From Pararge aegeria (Eukaryota > Arthropoda > Insecta > Lepidoptera > Nymphalidae), in contig NC_053190.1 in assembly GCF_905163445.1 (NCBI RefSeq), positions 17,951,001-18,015,000 of the forward strand: a stretch of 64,000 nt of DNA, given 5' to 3'. Below the pieces are notes generated by a model that saw only the letters and a program-made list of their open reading frames with translations, was not told where the DNA came from and made no database searches. Of this stretch, positions 55,975-64,000 are shown piece after piece (positions within the stretch are counted from its first letter, which is position 1; each line of letters begins with the position of its first letter). The position numbers were made by a program, and so were the translations under genes.

Positions 55975-56165
55975 AAAAATAAGCTTAATTTGCCAAACTC
56001 TGCGTATCTGTGTGGTGTAATTTATAATTTCTTCAATCCTTATTTACTTATATACCTAAATGTATACAATGAATAATTGTTGTGAGGATTCTCCGGTTTT
56101 GGAGCGAAACGTGCGTAGAAGGTACATTGCCGAAGATCTGTTTGGTGTGGAGTATACAAATTGCG
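55975..56165 (+). repeat. Family M (MITE-like), reference copy
   Basis: aataagcttaatttgccaaa, atgaataattgttgtgagga, gcgaaacgtgcgtagaaggt, gatctgtttggtgtggagta. Confidence 0.75.
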
Positions 56166-56169
56166 TTTG

Positions 56170-57000
56170 CACAGCGCACGAAGCGGAAGCTCCAAAATGG
56201 TAAAAAACCCCGATATTGAAATATTCTTAATTGGTAATATGCTTCTGTTTGTCTTAGCGTGATATAGCCTTCCTCGATAAATGGGCTATCCAACACAGAA
56301 ACATTTTTTCAAATGCGCCAAATATTTCCTGAGATCATCGCGTTCAAGTAAACAAACAAAGTCTTCATATACTATAATTAACAAAACTGAAACGTCTATA
56401 AAAAAATAACACAAATAACTCTGATGAGTAATGAGATACAGATCACTCAAAAACACGCTTTAATAACGTTTCGTGTAACTGATTTGATAGAACAAAAATT
56501 TTTTTTGCGAAAAAAATTACACAACTAAAAAACAACAAAAAAGAACCGACTTTAAAAAGCAACTCAAATGTGAGAAATAATATACTCTCTATCACATTTT
56601 TTAAGTCGATGAAAATGTAATGCCTTTAAAATAGTAGAAAGTATCGAATATCGTATCAAATAGATCTTCACCCAATTAAAATCGGTCCACCTCTGAAGAC
56701 ATACCAAAAAAGAATCATCAAAATCGGTGTATAATTGACGGAGTAATCGCATAACAAATATACAAATAAAACATAGTCGAATTGAGAAACTCCTCTTTTT
56801 TTTAAGTCAGTTGAAAAATATGCAAGTAAGAATACTGTAATGGCGGGTAAAATTTAACAAATATCAAATAATACTTTTTAGATGAAAATGACTTAATAAG
56901 TAGTTTTTCAGTGTAAGTTTATACTGGGAGTAATTTAAAGGAACCTCGAACAACTTCAACCAGTCTCTTCCCAAAGTGTTTACTACAAAAAAAAGTTTTT
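56170..57000. other. Unassigned AT-rich sequence
   Basis: Contains aaaatcggtccacctctgaa-type text of a non-coding repeat near 56680. No gene recognised. Confidence 0.4.
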
Positions 57001-57004
57001 CAGA

Positions 57005-57195
57005 AACATGTATTATAAGCACTTTTGAATGTATATCTGTTTGTAGTGACTCTACCACCGGTTCGGAAAGCAGATTCTACTGAGAAGAGCCGGCAAGAAA
57101 GTAGTTTCTCTTTTCCAACATCAACATTTAAGATAATTTTTCTATCTTGCGGGAGATGAGAGCGATGCTGGCTGCTTCCAATCCACCTTGTCATT
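57005..57195 (-). repeat. Family D LINE 3' end
   Basis: ataagcacttttgaatgtat, ctctaccaccggttcggaaa, cttgcgggagatgagagcga, caccttgtcattacgaaat. Confidence 0.8.
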
Positions 57196-57227
57196 ACGAA
57201 ATTTATCAAATTTATTTAATTTTATTT

Positions 57228-57472
57228 AATATACTACAAAAATACACACATCGCCATCTAGCCCCAAAGTAAGCGTAGCTTGTGTTATGGGTACTAAGCT
57301 AGCTGTTGAATATTTTTAATGAATTATTTACATAAATACTTAGAATATATATATATACACCCAGACACTGAATCATTCATGCTCATCACACAAACATTTT
57401 CCAGTAGTGGGAATGGAACGGCCTTGGGCTCAGAAAGACAGGTCGCTGCAAACTGCGCCAATCGGCCGTCAA
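57228..57472 (-). repeat. SINE S1
   Basis: acacacatcgccatctagcc, aagcgtagcttgtgttatgg, aactgcgccaatcggccgtc. Confidence 0.88.
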
Positions 57473-57689
57473 ATGTACAGTAACCTCGGTGTCTTTATTT
57501 TTTTACATATTGCATTGGGAGGTCCAGAATTACCTTAGAATCGTGTTGTAAAAGTATACTCAACCCCACAAAGGATTTCTGCACATTTAGCAGTTATTTA
57601 TACTTAATCCCGCATTAGAGATACGGTATTACATATTATATATTGTCAAAGTCATTATGTAAGTGTTGTTATTATATATATTAGTTTAT

Positions 57690-57972
57690 TTTTATATTTA
57701 TTTATTTATTATATTATTTACTTTTTATCTATTTGTGTACACTATTTTATGTATTAGCATGTAGTTATTCGCATGTATGTATTTTAATATTTGTACCACC
57801 AGCAGTCTATTCTCCTCTTCTTTTTTTCCTAATTCTAAGGTTGCCTGGCAGAGATCGCTATTAAGCGATAAGGCCGCCTTTTGTATTACTACTTCTTTCG
57901 ATGTTTCTGTTTTTGTTATATTTTAAATGTTGTGGTATACAAATAAAGAGTTTAAATAAAAATAAATAAAAG
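57690..57972 (+). repeat. LINE 3' tail with conserved hairpin
   Basis: ggttgcctggcagagatcgc, tattaagcgataaggccgcc, tgtggtatacaaataaagag, (taaa)n. Confidence 0.85.
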
Positions 57973-58239
57973 TCGCAGTATGTATGCGAAACTGCATTAA
58001 ACAATAGACAACTCTGCTGATGACCTTATCAAGTCCTTTACCTATATTTTGTAGACACGTGCAGTTAAAGATTAACTAATTTCATTAACCAATTAGAGTC
58101 ACATTTTCATGGCTTCTTGGAAAATTTACGTTGTGAGTAGGGTTGCCCGATGGCAGGGAAATCCGGAAATTTCCCAAAATGCGTCCGCATTTTGAGCCAC
58201 TATTTTTTTTCCACATTAATACATAAGAGTCAATACATG

Positions 58240-58480
58240 GTGTTATAAGTTTGACGTGTATGTTATGTGTGTGTGTGTGTCTGTCTGTGGCATCATAGCT
58301 CCCGCAGGGATAAACCGATTTTAATTTAGTTTTATTTTTTGTGAAAGATGAATTAGTCGGAAGTGTTCTTAGCTATATTTGAGGAAAATCGGTCCAAGAT
58401 GGCCGACGCCTCAAAATGGCGGATTATATTTTTTTTACAACTACTAGTAAATGGCTAGATCAGTAGAATAATGTACAATA
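58240..58480 (+). repeat. Interspersed repeat, family J
   Basis: tcatagctcccgcagggata, tgaattagtcggaagtgttc, ccaagatggccgacgcctca. Confidence 0.7.
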
Positions 58481-58884
58481 ATGTTTTTTTTAATTTTTAA
58501 TTTTATCTTAAACCCAATATAGCCACAATAGGTTCAGATATATAGGTGAAATCGGTTCACGAAGTTAAATATTAAAACTGCCATATAAATATACACGGCC
58601 AATTGAGAAATATTATGAAATCGGATTGAACAAACATGTTTCAAATTATTTCCAATTCCCACTGGCAGTTTACGATTAGCATCAGAATTCAGAAAAATAT
58701 GCTAATTTGGGAACCTCCGGAACAAGTTTACAACTAGACTCGTTTAAACTCGTGTCTAGGTATACACAAATAAATAAAATCAAAATGTCTGTCTGAAATT
58801 TAAAAATAGCTGCCTCTCAATAATTAGCTATAACTTAAAGTAGAGTATTGCCGGTGTAATTACAGGGACATCAGTACTACACCT

Positions 58885-59015
58885 CAGATCCATAGGCAAA
58901 GGGCGACATATTGCAGGACGTGTTTCTGCCTTGCCCTGCGAAGGGTCGCTATATTTATAGGCGATGGTTTCCACTTACAATCACGTGGACCATCGGCAAT
59001 TATAACTATAAAAAA
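58885..59015 (+). repeat. Q-type interspersed repeat
   Basis: cataggcaaagggcgacata, ttgcaggacgtgtttctgcc, ggcgatggtttccacttaca, atcacgtggaccatcggcaa. Confidence 0.65.
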
Positions 59016-59309
59016 ATGCTTTTGAGGTTGCCCTGTTTTAGTTGCGCATAGCAGTCCACTCGCGAATATCCGTGATATTGTGCTATGCCAAAAAGTGAAA
59101 AAAGATGTGAATCTAGCTAGGGTTGCCATAACTTTAAGGTACCAAGGCACAGGGTATGCAGATGATATAAAATTATAAAAAATCACTAGTACGAGTTAAA
59201 AAAAAATTAAGGATAGGCTTAAAAAGATTTATATAATCCAAAGAGTTTAAGAAAAGCCTACCCTCTAGATTATATAACCGGTACTGGAGTTTTTTTTTAA
59301 TTTTATTTT

Positions 59310-59560
59310 ATCTGCCTAATGACAAGGTTGCTTGGAAGTATTCGGCTCCGCTTTCATCTCTCACAAGATAAAAAAAAAAATTTTAAAATGGAAAATGTAA
59401 ATTGTTGATATTGGAATAGAGCAACTGCTGAGTTTCTTCCCGGCTTTTTCTCGGTAGAATCTGCCTTCCGAACCGGTGGTAGAGACACTACACACAGACA
59501 GACTTGACGTTTCAAAAGTGCTTATATTAGGCCTACTTGAAATAAATGAATTTTAATTTT
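59310..59560 (+). repeat. Family D LINE 3' end
   Basis: aatgacaaggttgcttggaa, gagtttcttcccggcttttt, cgaaccggtggtagagacac, cctacttgaaataaatgaat. Confidence 0.82.
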
Positions 59561-59829
59561 TCTTGAGTTCTGCATACATCATACATATCATCTCATCAAA
59601 TTGATATCCATATTAAGGGAGTTGTATAGAAAATTGTAGTCGGTACACGGTTTCTGTACGCTCATATTTCTGTGGGCTATGCATTGATTTAATTATTAAA
59701 ATCAATAAGTGAGTACTAAAATCGCCGTCAATATTATAAATGTTATAGTGTTTTGGTTTGTCCCGTTTGTTTGAGCAACTAATCAATGGGCTTCTGTAAA
59801 CCAACTGCAATAGCGGGATACGGACAAAG

Positions 59830-60355
59830 ACGTGGATCTGCTAGTATACCATAAATAGGTTAAATAAAGTTAGGACAATATTAAAATCGCTTCCTATGTA
59901 TTGTTTAAAAAAGTAAATTATATCTCGTTATAATATAATCTAAATGGATTTATTTCACATAGGCACCAACTGGTTTTTATGTCTTATATATAAAAAATGT
60001 TATTAATTGTTTTAAAGAATTCAATGGAATTATTACACGTAGTTATTTTATTTTTTAAACCTAGCCTACCTAACCTGTTTAATGTTACATTTTTTATTTT
60101 ATTTGTTAAGATTTAAGACAGCGTGGAAGGTGGATTATTTTTAAAATACTTTATAGGTCCCGACAACGTCAAAAAAAAAACATAAGCACGTTTTTTAAAG
60201 CATAAAGGAAATCCTTATAAAAACTTTGAAAGAACGATTTTTTTTTCTTCTAACTGGAAACAATTAAAAATTTGCAAAGGGACTCAAATAGGGGGTGAAA
60301 TGAAAAGGTGAAAATTTATACAAGCAAGCGCGTTCAACAAAGCTTGCTTCTTTTG
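59830..60355. other. Unassigned AT-rich sequence
   Basis: No feature recognised. Confidence 0.5.
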
Positions 60356-60359
60356 TTCA

Positions 60360-60662
60360 ATTATATCGACCCATTACCGGCCCACAACAGTCGTCGGGTC
60401 AGCACGGGTCGCCTCCTACAATGAATGTGTTAAAACCGTAGTCCACCACGCTGGCCCAATGCGGATTGGTGGACTCCATACACCTTCGAGAACAATATGT
60501 AGAACTCTCAGGCATGCAGGTTTCCTCACGATGTTTTCCATCACCGTCGAAGCAAGTGATATTTATAATTACGCACATAACTTTGAAGTGCGTGCTGGCA
60601 TTAGAACTCGGCCCCACGAAAGTGAAGTCGAGCTCCTACCCACTGCACTATCACCGCTCCAC
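60360..60662 (-). repeat. SINE S3, full-length type copy
   Basis: From acccattaccggcccacaac, through ggattggtggactccataca and gcaggtttcctcacgatgtt, to the head with tagaactcggccccacgaaa and ccactgcactatcaccgctc. Defines S3. Confidence 0.88.
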
Positions 60663-61239
60663 CTTTGCACTTTTTGTTAAATATAGCTAGTAAACACTAT
60701 ATATTTAATGTGGTAAACTGAGTAGAAAACAAACATGGTATGTTCTGGCACTAATTTCAACCGATGGATGCCCATAGTTTTGGTATAACCGTTCCATATA
60801 ATAGGGCTTTTGTAAGGACTTCCACACTCCACTCTTGGCCGCTTCGAGAGTGATGAAACTGTGTCAATTGTGAGGAAACTGCATAAGAGGAGGTTCTTTG
60901 CTAGTAAAGCTACGATTTGTCTTTCTAGGGGGTCATGTCCGATCCGCGGAATGAACCTGAAGGTGCGAAAAGTGATAATTACAAAACATCCATCTGTATG
61001 TTGAGTCGGGCCCATTTTGTTTTTGAGCATATCGTAGTGTATGCATGAGATGAGAGTTTCAAAAGTGTACTTTATTTATTATCATCCAAACTTGCGGTGT
61101 TTAATTACCTTTACGATAACCCGGCTTACGTAGTGGCCCTTCCAGAGTTCAATGGCAGCGAAACAAGTTCGCGCGTATTTTAAAATTCAGTTAAAAGTGT
61201 TGTACTTATAATAAAACTGTAACTGGAAGATTTCTGTAC

Positions 61240-61445
61240 ATCTATCTATCTATATATATAAAAGAGAAAGTATGTGGTTATGTTCCGTATAGGCTTAGCA
61301 AAGGCTGGACCGATTTCAATGAAACTTTCAGAGAATCTCCAGATTGACCTCTACCAGATTGAGTAATCCTGTAAATTTAATGATGTAAGTTCATTGTTTA
61401 AATAAAATAAAGCAAAATCTAGCCCGGCGAAGCGGGCCGGGTACG
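61240..61445 (-). repeat. Interspersed repeat, family E
   Basis: tctatatatataaaagagaa, tgttccgtataggcttagca, gaccgatttcaatgaaactt, ctagcccggcgaagcgggcc. Confidence 0.78.
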
Positions 61446-61754
61446 CTTGTTTATATTTTGAAAACTTTGACCGGGGGATGCTTTATAATCGATACTGAGT
61501 CCAAAACAAACAGTCCAAACTATTGAACGGTTTTAAATAAAATTTTGTATAGTGGTAGCTGATATTCCGACATATAGGAAACCTTTTATCCCTTTTATAA
61601 ACAATTTTTTATTTTAGTTTAAAGTGTATACCTACTTTAAACATGTAGTGTCTAATTTTAATGAAGATCTGATAAATATTGTCGTAGATGAAGGACATAA
61701 CTCTTCTCAAATAACAGCAAGTAGCAAGGCATATCATGGCGTACCATACTACTT

Positions 61755-61965
61755 AATATTATAAATGCGAATGTTTGTGAGGGTCGATATATGGATGTAT
61801 GTATATATGTATCAACTAAAATAATGACAACTTACTAACTCTGTATAAAACGTAAAATATAGCGTACATAGGTACCCACGATGATTATGATGTTAGCATC
61901 ACATCTATTCTAGCTTCTCGATTGACTCATACGCGGACGAATTCGCGAGGGTCCGCTAGTTTTGA
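61755..61965 (+). repeat. Interspersed repeat ending gggtccgctagt
   Basis: taatattataaatgcgaatg start and cgcggacgaattcgcgaggg end, typical ends of a non-coding lepidopteran repeat. Confidence 0.5.
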
Positions 61966-62087
61966 GATAAAGTGAGTACCTACAAAATCAAAGAAGGAAG
62001 ATCATTATTGCCCAAAACTTGACTTGAAGATCTAGTTCGACGTCCGTCGAAGTACTTATGGTTTCATTTTATACTTATATGTTTTAA

Positions 62088-62830
62088 ATTCAAATTCAAA
62101 TTCAAAAATATTTTATTCATGTAGACCTTATTACAGGCACTTATGAAGCGTTCATACAATTAACATGTTACACTTATGTTAATGATGGTGATAACTGTAT
62201 TCGATAACTTAAAACTAAAGGTAGGAGGGTTCCAAACGCGCCCTGGTCTAAGAAGAGCCCACAACAAACTTAGCCAGGTTTTTTTTTTGTTATCACCATC
62301 TCACAGTCTAGTTAGTGTTGAGCTATGAAGTTAGAGCAATTCATACCCAAGCTTTTTTATCATACATGTAATTCTTTATATTATATATTATATATGAAAA
62401 CTTTGAACTTATTGAGAGACATCTCAAGGATTTCATCTGGTAATTTGTTATATAAGAGAATTACCCATAAATGAACTTCTAACTTTATGCAGCCTAGTAA
62501 ACTGCACTATAAGTTTATTTTTACTTGTAATATTAATATTGTTACAGTCCACTTTCTTTTTAAAATTTGTTATATTGTTATGTACATAAATTAAATTATC
62601 AAATATGTATTGATTATGCACCGTCATAATTTTAGCTGCTTTAACTTTATCTCATAAAGAGAGTGGGCCCATTTTATATATTGCTCCAACAGCACTCTTC
62701 TGAAGTACAAAAACAGAATCAATATCAGCAGCATTACCCCATAATAATATGCCGTAGGACATAATGCTGTGAAAGTAACTAAAATACACAAGCCTGGCAG
62801 TTTCTACATCTGTCATTCTACGTATAAAAT
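62088..62830 (-). pseudogene. CR1-like LINE 3' fragment (RT C-terminus plus 3' UTR)
   Basis: Inverted counterpart of 4790-5560: the minus strand reads RRMTDVETARLV-like start, SYGILLWGNAADIDSVFVLQ region and AIYKMGPLSL-like words in broken frames, then the family H UTR ending caggcctacatgaataaa-type. The left end is marked by the attcaaattcaaattcaaaa repeat. Confidence 0.83.
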
Positions 62831-62834
62831 TATA

Positions 62835-63003
62835 ATCACCATCATCATATCGACCGATAGACGTCCACTGCGGGACATAGGTCTTTTGTAGAGAGTTCCA
62901 AAGTTCACGGTTCTATGCCGCTTGGATCCAGTGGCTATCTGCGACGCGCTTAATGTCGTTTGGCCACCTCGTTGGAGGTCGACCAACGCTGCGCTTACCG
63001 GCT
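62835..63003 (-). repeat. RTE-type LINE fragment (family R)
   Basis: atcatatcgaccgatagacg, gggacataggtcttttgtag, cgacgcgcttaatgtcgttt, accaacgctgcgcttaccgg. Confidence 0.75.
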
Positions 63004-63311
63004 GCCATGCAAACAATTTTGGTGCAATGTAAAAGTTAAAAGCTTCAAGTCTAAGCTGTATTCATTGGAATTATTGCATTCAAGGTCATTTGGTAGTGCT
63101 TTTTTTCTTTTTACTGTATAATAATCATAGATTAGCTTGCATTGATTCAAAATGTATGCAGATGTGCATATAATATGCAAATATGTAATGAATAAAATAC
63201 AATAAATTAATGACTTTTGAATTCCATTATATTACTTGGAAATAATAATGATTATTCAAAATAAGACTTATCTCACAATATATTAACATAAATGGATAAT
63301 ATTTATTGTCC

Positions 63312-63530
63312 CTACTAATATTATCAATGCTAAAGTGTCTTTGTTTCTTTGTTTGTTTGTCCTGCCTTCACACCCTAACTTAGCTTCCAATCAAATTGGT
63401 TTTTGGAATAGAGACAGTTGAAAGAACACAGAGTAACATATCTTTTTATTCCAGGAAACAAACGGGAAACACGGGATTTGTAAAAAAAACCGTAAAAAAT
63501 CGGATGAAAAAGGCGGGCAAAAGCTAGTAA
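63312..63530 (+). repeat. Interspersed repeat, family N
   Basis: ccctactaatattatcaatg, gtttgtttgtcctgccttca, agagtaacatatctttttat, aaggcgggcaaaagctagta. Confidence 0.75.
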
Positions 63531-63886
63531 AAAAAAATAGGTAGCAAAGGGCATTTTTGTATTTTTTTTTTAATTTTTAATAGTTTCGTTTTATTGCAAA
63601 AATGAAACAGACAGAGAGAGATAAATTACTAAAAGCATAATAGCAACATGCAGAATAACTCAAGTTTAATTTATTCCATTAATTAATACATGCATTTTTC
63701 CCTAGCGTCGCCTGAGGCTTCGAGCTGAAAATCGCGCACCAAAAACCGGAAACGTGCAAGTCGGTTGCGCTTGAAGGGTTCCGTGCCATTATCAATAAAA
63801 ACGGAAAAAATCATGTCTATTGTATTGGAGCCCCCTTATTTATTTTCATTTTTTTGTTTTTTAATATTTGATTTTATAGAGGCAGC

Positions 63887-64000
63887 AAACGGCCGATTGG
63901 CGCAGTGGGCAGCGACCCTGCTTTCTGAGCCAAGACCGTGGGTTCGATTCCCACAACTGAACAATGTTTGTGTGATGAACATTAATGTTTTTCAGTGTCT
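63887..64000 (+). repeat. SINE S1, cut by window edge
   Basis: acggccgattggcgcagtgg, gggcagcgaccctgctttct, gtgggttcgattcccacaac, tgttttcagtgtct-like end at the edge. Confidence 0.88.

Noticed and set aside
63887..64000. tRNA gene from the box A and box B match
   Set aside because: The same head with the same non-tRNA body occurs about ten times in the window, so this is a tRNA-derived SINE. The head also does not fold as a full tRNA by eye.

Overview
The window looks like nuclear DNA of a lepidopteran, probably a butterfly. It is AT-rich and intron-rich, and it is packed with tRNA-derived SINEs, CR1/L2-, RTE- and R1-type LINE fragments and small palindromic elements of the kind seen in moths and butterflies. 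There are no operons, and almost every listed ORF is a shadow or a piece of a repeat. The species is an inference.

One host gene is well supported. It is a CD36-family (class B scavenger receptor, Emp/croquemort-like) gene on the minus strand. Eight coding exons, with clean GT/AG junctions and matching phases, run from the start codon at 18995 down to 3674 and encode about the first 403 residues. The ectodomain end, the second membrane segment and the C-terminal tail are not found and should lie beyond the left edge. The gene carries two unusual internal duplications. Immediately downstream of its first coding exon is an exact 110-bp tandem array (18430-18875) in which each unit carries an ATG, a copy of the signal-anchor coding sequence and, in most units, a splice donor. 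Two of the extra units (ending at 18656 and 18546) are still open reading frames. Exon 7 is followed in intron 7 by two decayed copies of itself.

Left edge, 2-3105: a Ty3/gypsy (mag-like) LTR retrotransposon on the same strand as the host gene. It has a single uninterrupted Gag-protease-RT-RNase H frame of 959 codons reaching the window edge, a primer-binding-site candidate and a 126-bp candidate LTR. It is inserted inside an older short repeat. Position 20451-23482: a 5'-truncated CR1/L2-like LINE with an intact reverse transcriptase, inserted inside a SINE.

From about 19.1 kb to 64 kb no host exon could be recognised. This upstream region is a mosaic of SINE families (called here S1, S2, S3), LINE 3' ends, RTE-type LINE fragments, palindromic repeats and unassigned low-copy sequence. 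An orphan coding-like stretch at 37025-37218 (minus) is the only other candidate for non-repeat protein sequence.
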